Shown piece after piece: positions 52,623 to 61,767 of a DNA stretch of 64,000 nt. Position 1 is the stretch's first letter; every line of letters begins with the position of its first letter. The stretch is from Trypanosoma brucei gambiense DAL972. Lineage: Eukaryota; Euglenozoa; Kinetoplastea; Trypanosomatida; Trypanosomatidae. Where the stretch lies: assembly GCF_000210295.1 (NCBI RefSeq), contig NC_026743.1:1426001-1490000 (forward strand). The letters run 5' to 3'. The notes under the pieces were generated by a model. It worked only from the letters and a program-made list of their open reading frames with translations, did no database searches and was not told the DNA's origin. Position numbers and translations under genes: made by a program.

Positions 52623-53264
52623 TTATTTCACAGGGCAGGCACGGCTGAGGTGACCGGGTTGGCCACAGTTGAAGCAGGCGCGTCCACCACCAGCAGCAGC
52701 ACCGCCAGCAGCAGCGTCAGCGGGGGCATTCGGGCACTCACGGGCAATATGACCCTCCTGTTGACAGTGGTAGCACGCACGGCCACCACCCATATTTCCG
52801 CCACGCATGTTGGGACACTCGCGGCTGAAATGACCGGGTTGACCGCAATTGTAACAGGCGCGTCCACCACCCATCGGAGCGCCACCCATCGGGCCACCAC
52901 GCATGTTGGGACACTCGCGGCTGAAATGACCGGGTTGACCGCAATTGTAACAGGCGCGTCCACCACCCATCGGAGCGCCACCCATCGGGCCACCACGCAT
53001 GTTGGGACACTCGCGGCTGAAATGACCGGGTTGACCGCAATTGTAACAGGCGCGTCCACCACCCATGGGTGCAGTCCGCGGTTGCTGGGGCAATCACGAC
53101 TTAAGTGGTCGGGTTGGCCACAGGTGTAGCAGGCACGGTCGCCCCATTGCCCCTGGGGGAACGTTCGGACATTCCCTCGCAAAGTGGCCGGGCTGACCGC
53201 ACCGGTGGCAGTTATTTCCGCCCTCAGCGCGGTGCCTTTTAGCAGTGGAAGCTTCGTCCGCCAT
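52623..53264 (-). CDS. UMSBP2: UMSBP2, seven CCHC zinc knuckles (frame broken twice in this sequence)
   Basis: The gene starts at the ATG at 53264 (MADEASTAKRHRAEGGNNCHRCGQPGHFAREC). It then needs two frame changes: one near the CCCC at 53142-53145 (an extra G on the sense strand would explain it) and one near 53076-53077 (a missing G). Between them lies knuckle two, CYTCGQPDHLSRDC, in the second frame. The rest (53093-52623) holds knuckles three to seven, ending CFNCGQPGHLSRACPVK. Seven CX2CX4HX4C knuckles agree with UMSBP2, which binds minicircle origin sequence in the kinetoplast and is also known at telomeres. Knuckles three to five lie in identical 96-bp units. Compensating one-base changes suggest sequence error rather than a dead gene. 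The tandem neighbour is UMSBP1. Confidence 0.88.
52805..53070 (-). repeat. 96-bp tandem repeat inside UMSBP2
   Basis: Units begin at 52805, 52901 and 52997. The first two are identical; the third diverges only at its 3' end. Each encodes one zinc knuckle plus a Gly/Met/Pro linker. Confidence 0.93.
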
Positions 53265-53281
53265 TGTTCTTGCAAAGTTGG

Positions 53282-53313
53282 CTGAAAGTGTTTTAAAAAC
53301 TTGAGGAAAGCTA
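53282..53313 (-). promoter_or_regulatory. Candidate trans-splice acceptor for UMSBP2
   Basis: The sense strand reads ctttcctcaag...cactttcag, AG at 53283-53282, 18 nt before the ATG. A second pyrimidine-rich AG lies near 53319. Confidence 0.4.
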
Positions 53314-54313
53314 GTTCTCCAGAAGGATGTGGAGGTGAAAGGGGACAGAAACGGAATAATGTAGAATGGTGCAGAAGCTACGCACGTACAAATTAGCAAC
53401 GGTACAAAGAAAGGATGATAAAGTGGATGCTCTCCTCGCCGCTTAAAGAATTGTCACGTTTTCTTTATGCACACAATTGAGGGGGTTCCTTGGGGAAAGG
53501 ACAGAGGCACACTCCCCGACTACACTCTTACGCGGATGCCTCCCCATCGGTTGAAAATTACCCACTCGAAGGACATCCCCTGACTTCCACTGGGTCGACG
53601 CACATCACATGGAGCACGTGGTGGCTGTCGTCGGCATCGTCTGCATGCCCTCAGAGGCAGGCAAATTAACGCGGCGTGAACTACAAACCTATACGATCCC
53701 CAAGTCAGCCATGAATGGTACCTTATGAATTTGCCCTCTTTCCTCTTCACTAACACAAAAAGAAAGGGGGAAAAGGGAAAAGGAACACTGTACTGCATCG
53801 GTAATACATAGAAGGATGAAAGTGCCCGCTAACGAGGAAATGCAACACTCGACACATCCGAAGTTATTTCAGCATGGTCCTCAGTAATTACAAAGAGGTT
53901 GCCGTGATAAGAGAAATGGGAAACCCCCATTTCAAGAAACACAGGCCCCCATGTGTGAAAAAAAAAAATCCTTTTTTTCGTTCATGTTTGTAAATTTCCT
54001 TTCCTCTCTCCGTCTTCTTACCTTTCTTTTTATTTATACCGAGGATACCTCACCCTCGCTTTCTACCACTACGTTCTTCGGCCCTCCAAGAAATTCTTAC
54101 CTCCTGTCCCTCTTTCCTTTCATTAGTTATTTTTTCTTATACTTTCTCTTTCCTTCCCTTATTTATTTCTTAAAACTCTTTGCCAACGCTAACAAAGTGA
54201 TGTTACGATCTACCTTCCTCTCATTCCATTCTCGAGTACTCCTCTTGCGCCCATCCAAAACAAAAAAAATAAGTAAAAAAAGGAGAAAAAAGAGAGTCTC
54301 TTCACACTCCCAG

Positions 54314-54486
54314 ATTATTGTTTCTTTATTACGGATCCCACAGACTCCACAAATATATAAGTACAGTCAAATCGGAGAAGAGTAGTGAGATGGCACCGCT
54401 TTATGGCGAAAGTATAGGTAGGCGTCGCGTGTTCACATTGCGAGGACGGACGGTACATCGGCACCCCTCCTTTACTATCAGTTACC
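54314..54486 (-). repeat. Conserved 173-bp 3' flank of UMSBP1
   Basis: Near-identical to 52450-52622. Similarity stops abruptly at its distal end (attattg). Confidence 0.92.
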
Positions 54487-54909
54487 TTATTTCACAGGGC
54501 AGGCACGGCTGAGGTGACCGGGTTGGCCACAGTTGAAGCACGCGCGACCGCCAGCAGCAGCGTCAGCAGGGGCATTCGGGCACTCACGGGCAATATGACC
54601 CTCCTGTTGACAGTGGTAGCACGCACGGCCACCACCCATATTTCCACCAGAGCGCGCATTGGGGCAGTCGCGGCTGATGTGACCGGGGCGACCGCAGTTG
54701 TAGCATGAGCGTCCACCGCCCATATTTCCACCGGTGCGTGCATTGGGGCAGTCACGGCTGATGTGGTCAGGTTGACCGCAGTTGTAGCATGAGCGGCCAC
54801 CGCCCATGTTTCCGCCAGAGCGCGCATTGGGGCACTCACGGCTCATGTGGCCAGGCTGACCGCAATTATAGCATGTGCGGGCGTTTGACATCTGCATGTT
54901 ATCAGCCAT
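54487..54909 (-). CDS. UMSBP1: UMSBP1, five CCHC zinc knuckles (140 aa)
   Basis: Intact frame from ATG 54909 (MADNMQMSNARTCYNCG). Five CX2CX4HX4C knuckles: CYNCGQPGHMSREC, CYNCGQPDHISRDC, CYNCGRPGHISRDC, CYHCQQEGHIAREC, CFNCGQPGHLSRAC, with Gly/Asn/Arg-rich linkers. Five knuckles match the known UMSBP1 of trypanosomes, a kinetoplast DNA-binding protein that recognises the universal minicircle sequence at replication origins. The last two knuckles and the 3' flank are almost identical to UMSBP2, so the pair arose by tandem duplication. The leader is about 38 nt after the AG at 54949. I see no classic long targeting peptide. Confidence 0.95.
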   Translation of the reverse strand: MADNMQMSNARTCYNCGQPGHMSRECPNARSGGNMGGGRSCYNCGQPDHISRDCPNARTGGNMGGGRSCYNCGRPGHISRDCPNARSGGNMGGGRACYHCQQEGHIARECPNAPADAAAGGRACFNCGQPGHLSRACPVK

Positions 54910-55388
54910 GATACTGTCTCGAAATCGGCGTATTGGGGTTTAGGAAACTTAAGAAAAACTAGGTTCTTAGAGGGATATTACGCCAAAAGTGAGTGGAAAC
55001 GGTGTAAGATGTAGTATGGCAGCGCGACCACAGTAAAAACGATAAGCAGGAGTGCGCCGGTGGCGGTGGGTCGCCCTCGGGGGCGAATGAAATTTTCTTC
55101 AACACATAGTCAGATGAGGCCTTAAAAATGGGAGTCAGGGACGTTCTGCGAAAGCATTCGGTGATAAGATGCACCTCTCATCAACGCAGGAACAGTCGTG
55201 TGGGGAAGTGCCTTCCGACTTGCAGCTCCTTTCATTTCTTCACGGCACCGCTTATTCACCCCACCCCCTTCCACACACAAAACATCCCATTAGGGTACTA
55301 TTTTCCTCCCTATACTCCCTCCTGGTTGCCTCGAAAACTCCCCCTTTCTACACCGACGACCCACAGACATCTCCTCACGAGTCGTGTC
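54910..55388. other. Intergenic spacer, 0.5 kb
   Basis: UMSBP1 leader and proteasome beta-5 3' UTR. The plus strand is C/T-rich at about 55240-55370. No gene. Confidence 0.6.
54948..54962 (-). promoter_or_regulatory. Trans-splice acceptor for UMSBP1
   Basis: The sense strand reads ctagtttttcttaag, AG at 54949-54948. Confidence 0.45.
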
Positions 55389-56321
55389 CTATGCACTCTG
55401 AGAAGAATAACGGTCATACAGTTTGGTTTGGTCATCCCGCGATATCTGAGTCCATCCTTTCGGGTGAACATGATAAACAGTCACAATGCCACCAGAGGCA
55501 CCGTCACGATACGTCGCGTGGAAGATTGAGCGGCGCGCCAGGTCACATGCCTCCTCAACAGTGAGGTTCTTCCGGTAGCCCTGGTCAAGCACACCATAGG
55601 CATAAATGGAACCGGATCCCACACTAAAAATTTCATGCTTTACACGCGTGCCCTTGTCGTCCACGTAATAAAGGGACGGCCCAAACTGATCCCAACCAGC
55701 CACCATTGTTCCCATAGATAGCCCGTGGTTGCGGTATTGGTAGGTTATATTTGCCAGAATCTTGCTTGCGGCTGCTACAGAGATACGACAGTTGTTACGT
55801 AGCTCCCACAGGCGGCACTCCATGCCGAGAACGCGCTCCCAGTACTGGCAATCTGCTGCACCACCAGCCATCGTACCAAGAAGATATTCGTTTATCTCCA
55901 GTACCTTCATAACCGTTTGAGAAGAAATATACTGGCCGGATGAGGCACGGGAGTCAACGGCAATAATTATCCCACCGTCAAAGTGAAACCCCAGTGTTGT
56001 GGTGCCTTTTTTCATGTCAAGTTTAGGAACACTGCGCGGCACTGGACACGGTAACATGAGTTTCCATATGCGTCTGTCAGAGTTGATGCAGTTGCTTGTG
56101 CAAAGCGGATCCCTCGTAAGTTCTTCTCCACTGTAGGGCATCACGCTGAAATCGTCCGTGCGATCAGCACTCACTCCAAGGGGATTATTCAAACCTAGAG
56201 CAGATCCATCTTCAGCTGCATCGTTTACACCGGGAATGTTATGCCAAGTGAAAGGACCGATGCGAGGGCAATCCTTCAGGGAGAACTCCGAGCGGAGAAC
56301 ACTTTCAAAATCTGCCAACAT
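55389..56321 (-). CDS. PSMB5: 20S proteasome subunit beta-5 (chymotrypsin-like), precursor (310 aa)
   Basis: The frame opens at a TTG (56330), but the first ATG is at 56321 ([13 protein letters not shown]). A propeptide of 106 residues ends in KKG and the mature chain starts [21 protein letters not shown]. Numbering from that Thr (residue 107), the catalytic Thr1, Asp17 and Lys33 (QTVMKV) are all present. [18 protein letters not shown] and [16 protein letters not shown] are beta-5 signatures. This subunit carries the chymotrypsin-like activity of the 20S core and is made by self-cleavage of the propeptide during assembly. The propeptide is longer than in yeast or human, as in other trypanosomatids. 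Confidence 0.97.
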   Translation of the reverse strand: MLADFESVLRSEFSLKDCPRIGPFTWHNIPGVNDAAEDGSALGLNNPLGVSADRTDDFSVMPYSGEELTRDPLCTSNCINSDRRIWKLMLPCPVPRSVPKLDMKKGTTTLGFHFDGGIIIAVDSRASSGQYISSQTVMKVLEINEYLLGTMAGGAADCQYWERVLGMECRLWELRNNCRISVAAASKILANITYQYRNHGLSMGTMVAGWDQFGPSLYYVDDKGTRVKHEIFSVGSGSIYAYGVLDQGYRKNLTVEEACDLARRSIFHATYRDGASGGIVTVYHVHPKGWTQISRDDQTKLYDRYSSQSA

Positions 56322-56840
56322 CACCCCCAACCGTTTCTTTCGTGGTGTAGCGAATCAATATGTACACCTAAGGATAGGCACGTATGTCTGTATACACGTG
56401 GGTTTCCTTCAATGTCGCACAACCCTCACGCTTACCTGCTCGTTTGTTTGCTTGTTTAACTGCTTATTCTTCTTCACAGTTTGAAAAAGGGAGAGTGAAG
56501 GGCATTCTTAAGGTCGTACACCGAGGCAAAGAGGAAAAAATATCCAATGTGTGAACGAACATGTGAAAGGGCAAGTCAAACCCCGCATTAAACCCACACT
56601 GGAACCGACAAAATTAAGTCCAACAAACCTCCTCCACTCGCTCTCTCAACGCACAGCTACGATACAGAAGTGAATGTGCGCATTCACACCACCCCGCTAC
56701 ACTGAGGCACATGACAGTGAGACAGGGAAATGGCTAAGGAGAGAGCCATGCGCATAATGTCAAAAAATAGAGCAGACAGTGAATACACGCATACAAACAA
56801 TTCTTTTTAAAACTTACAACAGAAGGTGACTAAAATGAAA
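56322..56840. other. Intergenic spacer, 0.5 kb
   Basis: Beta-5 leader and 3' UTR of the RsuA-like gene. A sense-strand pyrimidine stretch lies near 56480-56505. No gene. Confidence 0.6.
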
Positions 56841-58907
56841 TTAAACAGCGGCCGTGATGTCTTCGATAATTCCCTCCTCGGCAGGAACCTCGCAGTTGCC
56901 GTCTACATGGTCGCCAGCAAAATCATCCGGCAACGGCGTGTCTCCTGTCTGGGGTCGAATAGAAACACGATCAAGCCACTCATCAGCAGCTGTTTTCAGC
57001 TCCTGCGAGTCAAAGCTCAGGGCATCCTTCACCTCCTCATACGTGAAGCCATCCAATTCCTCCAGTTCGCGTGGAGTGAGCTCACGGTATCTGGCGAGGC
57101 GACGGAGACGGGACACGCGCTGACGTCGGAAAAACGGCCAGTCACGCTCCACGAACTCCTTCCAAACGGCGCCAGTGTGCCGGGTATAATATGGGGGAAC
57201 TGTCACCTCACGCAGCGACCCTACAGGAAGTCCTGAGAGTGAGAATGGCCCAAATGAAATGCGGCCACCTCGCTCTACCGTGCGACCCAGGTGCTGCATG
57301 AGGTGTGCCACAGGCATTACCTCGCCGCGCACCTTTACCTTCAGTGAGAAACGTGACTTCATCGCCGGATTCACAAAAAATTCCATGTTCTTGTACTGTT
57401 TGCCATTGATTGTAATGCCCTGAAAGTTTAGCTTGTGTGCCAGGACAGGGTCCACCGCTGGTCGTACACGCAGTAGGTAAGTCTGCTGGATCATGCATTT
57501 CGGGTTTTCGAGGAAACGGGAAAGCTCCCCGTCGTTTGTAAGAAGCAGCAGCCCGTGGGCTCGCATAGGAAGAGACCCAACGGGGACAAGGTGATCCATA
57601 CCAAGTATCCGGGCATGCTTCGTAAATAATGCTCGACCAGCCACGTCATTCCTAGATACAATAACGTGTGCCGGCTTATGGTACATCCACAGCCTTGGTG
57701 GCGCAAACCGAAGGCGCCCACTGTGAGACGCCACATGAATATTATTCTCGGCTCGAACAAGACGGAATGGATTCCTTTCCACCACATTATCGACACGTAC
57801 CTGACCACTGGCAATTACCGCAAGCGCTTCGCGGCGGCTACAAAACCCCGCACGTGGTAAGCACCGAAGAAGATGAACGGAACCACCCGATGAAACCAAC
57901 TTGCCCTCCCCTTGACTCGTAAGCCTCCGTGAAAAATCACTTACCGGATCATGGAGTGAGCCGCCGGGTACTAAATCGGCTGAACTGTGAATAATTTTTC
58001 CTGCGGCTGGGGACAGCACCTCTCCATCCTTCCACGGATCTGTTGAGGGCATCGCTATTTCTTCACCGCTTGGTGAACCGTCATGAGATCCGTCAGGAAA
58101 AAGGTCTGCCAAAGTGTCAGCTTGACCACCAAATGAACTTAGATCCTTAGCATCCAATACGTCGCACCGAGGAACGTTTTTTTTCAGCCTTCTTTGCACC
58201 TCCGAATCTGAAAGCAGTTTTAGCCTAGAGGGAAGATACGTGTCGTTTCGATCTTCACGAAGTTTCTCTGCCTTAAGTTCCATCAACCTCTCCTTCAACA
58301 TATCCGTAAGCTGCACAGGGGTATCACCGTACGCATTACCTTCCCCCTGTTCCGGCTCAATTGTGGGGTCGGCTGGGGAGACGTTACTTTCTTCTGCAAC
58401 GGCAAAGCCGTGATCTTTGGGGTTCGCGCCGGACAACTGAAGCACATCGGGCGATAAAGCGTTTAGCCGTGTGCGGCTGTCAGAGGGTGAACCTCTCCAC
58501 TGCAGACATTCTGATTGTCTTTTCACATCGCTACGTATGTCGAAACTCCCTTCATCGAAGAATGATGGTGCAGCGCCTTTTTCCTCCCTTGGAGGGGCGT
58601 ACCCGTCAACATTCCTGGTGCGTGTGATATCCTTCCACGTTTGCTTTCTCCGCTCATCTGCCGAGTAACGGGTGGTTGGGGCCTTCTTAATGTGTGACAT
58701 GGCAACCGGGAAGTGTCGCTCCACATCCTGAAGTTTCTCCGCATCTGCTACGTCCACACTTCGCTGCAGGGCCGCTGCCGACGAAGATACACCTTTCTTC
58801 TTAGGAAACCAATGTTTTACCTTTCGCTCCTTACTACCAGTGCTGTTGACCGGTCGCCGCTGAACGCACGGCAGTACGACGAGCAGTGGCAGACTGACAC
58901 GGCGCAT
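56841..58907 (-). CDS. S4-domain RsuA/RluB-type pseudouridine synthase homologue, catalytic Asp lost (688 aa)
   Basis: The N-terminus MRRVSLPLLVVLPCVQRRPV is basic and hydrophobic with no acidic residues, as in mitochondrial presequences. Residues 40-340 are low complexity. An S4-type RNA-binding unit lies at about 345-395 (LLRCLPRAGFCSRREALAVIASGQVRVDN), then the RsuA-family fold (LWMYHKPAHVIVS, 406-418; YLLRVRPAVDPVL; PVAHLMQHLGRTVERGGRISFGPFSL). The catalytic motif GRLDxxTxGLLLLTNDG is present as GSLPMRAHGLLLLTNDG: Ser445 replaces Arg and Pro447 replaces the catalytic Asp. The enzyme is therefore probably inactive. A structural or assembly role in mitochondrial ribosomes is plausible, since inactive modification enzymes are known there in trypanosomes, but it is inference. 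ATG at 58907 follows an acceptor at 58934. Confidence 0.88.
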   Translation of the reverse strand: MRRVSLPLLVVLPCVQRRPVNSTGSKERKVKHWFPKKKGVSSSAAALQRSVDVADAEKLQDVERHFPVAMSHIKKAPTTRYSADERRKQTWKDITRTRNVDGYAPPREEKGAAPSFFDEGSFDIRSDVKRQSECLQWRGSPSDSRTRLNALSPDVLQLSGANPKDHGFAVAEESNVSPADPTIEPEQGEGNAYGDTPVQLTDMLKERLMELKAEKLREDRNDTYLPSRLKLLSDSEVQRRLKKNVPRCDVLDAKDLSSFGGQADTLADLFPDGSHDGSPSGEEIAMPSTDPWKDGEVLSPAAGKIIHSSADLVPGGSLHDPVSDFSRRLTSQGEGKLVSSGGSVHLLRCLPRAGFCSRREALAVIASGQVRVDNVVERNPFRLVRAENNIHVASHSGRLRFAPPRLWMYHKPAHVIVSRNDVAGRALFTKHARILGMDHLVPVGSLPMRAHGLLLLTNDGELSRFLENPKCMIQQTYLLRVRPAVDPVLAHKLNFQGITINGKQYKNMEFFVNPAMKSRFSLKVKVRGEVMPVAHLMQHLGRTVERGGRISFGPFSLSGLPVGSLREVTVPPYYTRHTGAVWKEFVERDWPFFRRQRVSRLRRLARYRELTPRELEELDGFTYEEVKDALSFDSQELKTAADEWLDRVSIRPQTGDTPLPDDFAGDHVDGNCEVPAEEGIIEDITAAV

Positions 58908-59425
58908 TCACTACAACACCTATCAACCTCGCCTATAGGGCAGAAACCGCAATGCGAAGGAAGAAAGCGGTCATGCACCGATAAGGGGAAGCGCCACAAA
59001 GTCATTCTTACGAGGTGTTTTATTCATACTGCGCAGTACCACGGGAATAAAGCACACTACTGACGATGACGTTTTATCCCCCCCCCTCCTCCCTCGGACA
59101 CAACGCTCGGCACTGCGGAACCACATCATTCGACGACGTGACAATGCAGAGCACGGCAGTATACAAACGAAGGGGTAAAGGAGCACAATAATCCAAGTGG
59201 GAGGGGCAAAAAGATGAAACGAAGAACCACTAACAATTATTGTTAATCATAAATAACACAAAGATAAGCGCCGCCAGAAAATGAGTCGCAGCAGGCAACA
59301 AACAATGAAATGACCAACCGATATGCAGCTACCTTTCCCCCTGGCTGCTGCATTACCCACGTAAGTTCCGTCTCTCAAACTAACCCCCTTCCTATCTTTC
59401 GCACATTCAGAGTTCGCCTGGGGCA
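58908..59425. other. Intergenic spacer, 0.5 kb
   Basis: RsuA-like leader and 3' UTR of the queuosine-salvage gene. Contains a C9 run at 59078-59086. No gene. Confidence 0.6.
58933..58967 (-). promoter_or_regulatory. Trans-splice acceptor for the RsuA-like gene
   Basis: The sense strand has a pyrimidine-rich stretch ending ctgccctatag, AG at 58934-58933, 25 nt before the ATG. Confidence 0.55.
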
Positions 59426-60733
59426 CTAGTACATAATGGTGCGGCATAAGTGGTGTTTAACAGCGGAATCGACGTAATGTCTACCAATCCACCAGAGCAT
59501 ACAGTCAAGTGCGGGCGCATCCCAGACTCTCGACGTACTCTCCGGGCTCCATTCCCTACCAGTGGTGCAAGCACAGGAACTACGAAGGTAGTCCAACAGT
59601 AAGTCTGATGCTACAAGTGCAGCAACGCGGATGCAACACTCCTCCACACCCCCAGCCGCTAATAAAACACCAGTGTCCACTAATGACGCCAAGTATGAGT
59701 CATACTCCACTAAACCGAGAGAACGAAGGGCTTTCGGCAATTGGTAGTCGCAACACACAGTAAGATGGTGCTTGTCCTTAAAGACACCCTGAGCCCCACT
59801 AAAAGGAAAGGGAGCCTCGGTAACATTTGGCGTGTTAGCAGCCACAGTATCCATCGCCGACACCGCCTCCTCAATGGCCATAACGGTGAGCTGAGCTAAT
59901 TTAAGCATTGGTATTACAATCTCGTCGCCCTGGTCTGAGTCCTTGCCACCGCCAACTTCACCCCTTAGCACACAGACATCGTAGTAGCGGGGGTGCAGCT
60001 CAACCAACATTTCGACAAACCCCAAGTGCGGGAATATGGGGTGGTACAAATAACCCTCGCTGAGGCACAGCATTTTGAAAAAGGAGGTGTCCTTTTCCAC
60101 TAGACTGCGGGAAAGCGACAAGAGCAACTCAACGCGTTCCCTGGCAGCGGGCATCCACATGGATGTGTGTCCATCCTCCCTGTAGCCAAGGAAGCAGCGT
60201 TCCAGCGCCTCCATAGCGTCTTCAGTGGTTGCGAACTGTTGCAGGAATTGTGGACAATGCCAATTCAAATGGTAAACCTCCACTGCCCTGCACAGTAGAT
60301 GAACCATCGCCATAGAACCACGAATCAGCCGTTTTCCCCCGTAACTTACCGAGTCGCTTGTTTCTGCGCTGCCTCCGGGTAACTCGGCGTAGAAGCCGCA
60401 GATATTCTCTACGCGAGATCCCGTAGGGGTGGCGTCGGGGGGATCCTCCCCCCAGTGCCTGAAGTCTATTGCAACCAACATGCCCAGATAGTTCACCGTC
60501 TCCTCCACACTGTTGCGGAGGCTCGGCGGCACGGCGGTGAACCACGGCGATGAACCTGTGTTTCCATTCTCATGCGACTTGGCGAAAAAATCTGAAAGGT
60601 AGCTTTGCAACAGCTTCTGGAACTGTGGTCGGGAAGCGCACTCCTCAACGTCCACCAGGCGTGCATAACGTAGTTTCTTGGAAGGGAAACCACTAGCTAT
60701 AAAGTTTCGGACGGACGTCCTTACCGGCTGCAT
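59426..60733 (-). CDS. Queuosine salvage protein, DUF2419/QNG1 family (435 aa)
   Basis: The C-terminal half matches the DUF2419 pattern: KLAQLTV, then HHLTVCCDYQLPKALRSLGLVEYDSYL (usual form LTxFADYRxPQxLRxxGxLxYS), then LLAAGGVEECCIRVAALVASDLLL (GSxxExEIRAxTVxAxELL) and a final LDCMLWWIG (xDxxLW). Near the start, MLVAIDFRHWGED fits the conserved NFCFWG region. Members are glycosidases that release queuine from queuosine nucleosides for tRNA modification; T. brucei tRNAs are known to carry queuosine. The open frame extends to GTG 60952, with an ATG at 60931, but those 70 codons are a translated polypyrimidine tract (Phe/Leu/Val/Pro-rich). I place the start at ATG 60733 (MQPVRTSVRNF), 42 nt after an AG at 60777. 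Confidence 0.8.
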   Translation of the reverse strand: MQPVRTSVRNFIASGFPSKKLRYARLVDVEECASRPQFQKLLQSYLSDFFAKSHENGNTGSSPWFTAVPPSLRNSVEETVNYLGMLVAIDFRHWGEDPPDATPTGSRVENICGFYAELPGGSAETSDSVSYGGKRLIRGSMAMVHLLCRAVEVYHLNWHCPQFLQQFATTEDAMEALERCFLGYREDGHTSMWMPAARERVELLLSLSRSLVEKDTSFFKMLCLSEGYLYHPIFPHLGFVEMLVELHPRYYDVCVLRGEVGGGKDSDQGDEIVIPMLKLAQLTVMAIEEAVSAMDTVAANTPNVTEAPFPFSGAQGVFKDKHHLTVCCDYQLPKALRSLGLVEYDSYLASLVDTGVLLAAGGVEECCIRVAALVASDLLLDYLRSSCACTTGREWSPESTSRVWDAPALDCMLWWIGRHYVDSAVKHHLCRTIMY

Positions 60734-61472
60734 TTGCCACCTTAGCGCCCACGCAGATGTAGCAGCAGCTACAGCCTCCAGAGCAGAACAATATGGCGGA
60801 GAGAAGTTAATGCGAAAAAAGGCGGTAGACTGCGACAGGGGCAAAAAGAGCTTTGTATATCGGAAGAGGAGGATACAGACAAATACAACAGGGAAATAGA
60901 AAAAGGCGGCACAACATGCCCTTTTGTACATGTAATGAAACGCGCGAGTCACCCGAGTTTAAGTACATCTCCATAACTATTGTGAAGGGTCTCGAGTCAG
61001 CCACTAGAAAGAATCAGAAAGCGATTGTTGTTGAAGACATCCACACGAGGGCTTGAGTGTAGAGGGTAGGAACACCGGCGGTACGATAATGTGATAGATC
61101 CCGTCAAACCCACCGTGCACACATGCACAATAGTGCGGTGAGCGGTCTGCGGCGATAAAGATCACCATCCTGAACATCCGCTGTCCACCAGTAACATGAC
61201 CCCTCGCGCTAAAATCTGAAAATATACAAAACAGTACATGTAGAAGCACCCACCACATACTCCGGATTTATACAAACAGCCCGAAAAAGAACCATTAAGA
61301 AGGCACAAAGCACCAGGAGGTGAAAAGGCACAAACACCGTCCTTCGCGGGTGGAACCTGATAAAATAACCCGAGCATAGAAACAACACCGACTACACAAG
61401 CGTGGAAGTGAAACACACTCGAGAAAAGCAAAAGCGACATGTCGAAAAGACGACCGCCCACTGTACCACATG
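60734..61472. other. Intergenic spacer, 0.7 kb
   Basis: Leader of the queuosine-salvage gene and 3' flank of the gene at 61473-63621. Short frames on both strands; none convincing. Confidence 0.55.
60776..60850 (-). promoter_or_regulatory. Polypyrimidine tract and trans-splice acceptor for the queuosine-salvage gene
   Basis: The sense strand has successive pyrimidine stretches from ctctttttgcccctgtcgcag to ttctgctctggag, AG at 60777-60776. Other AGs at about 60834 are possible. Confidence 0.5.
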
Positions 61473-61763
61473 CTATACCCTACCAGATTCACGCAATAGC
61501 CGAAGGAATGTTGTCGACATGCCACGACCAACGGGGGCGCTAGAAGGCTTTTTTACAGACGAAAAGGCGGTGCCCCGCTCCCTTGCAATCATGCCCTCGA
61601 TCGTGTGGATACCTGCTTTATGCGTTTCTTCGATACATTTACGGCGCCGGTACTCCTGAATCAACAGACGCTCAACCTCGTAACGAATCTTTTCATGGTC
61701 CACATACGGATCCGCATTCTGCTGCTGTTTGTCCGACTCATCGTCATAAAAACTAACACTCAT
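61473..61763 (-). CDS. Small helical ORF (96 aa), probably the 3' end of the preceding gene
   Basis: ATG at 61763 gives MSVSFYDDESDKQQQNADPY and a charged helix (YEVERLLIQEYRRRKCIEET), ending LLRESGRV. It starts only 4 nt after the stop codon of the 617-aa frame. In trypanosomes that leaves no room for polyadenylation and trans-splicing between two genes. The frame stays open upstream to 61805, through the G8 run (plus-strand C8 at 61791-61798). Removing one G would fuse it to the upstream frame. I therefore see it as the C-terminus of one protein of about 710 aa, split by a homopolymer error. A separate small gene, spliced within the upstream coding region, is the alternative. Confidence 0.6.
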   Translation of the reverse strand: MSVSFYDDESDKQQQNADPYVDHEKIRYEVERLLIQEYRRRKCIEETHKAGIHTIEGMIARERGTAFSSVKKPSSAPVGRGMSTTFLRLLRESGRV

Positions 61764-61767
61764 CAAG

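Larger units (their letters stand above)
53265..54486. other. Spacer between UMSBP2 and UMSBP1, 1.2 kb
   Basis: UMSBP2 leader, a T-rich plus-strand stretch at about 53965-54250 (A-rich on the sense strand), and the 173-bp conserved UMSBP1 3' flank at 54314-54486. No extra gene. Confidence 0.65.

Noticed and set aside
52628..53275. 215-codon minus frame overlapping UMSBP2
   Set aside because: Only its middle (knuckle two) is real UMSBP2 sequence; the rest is an out-of-frame reading of the repeats.
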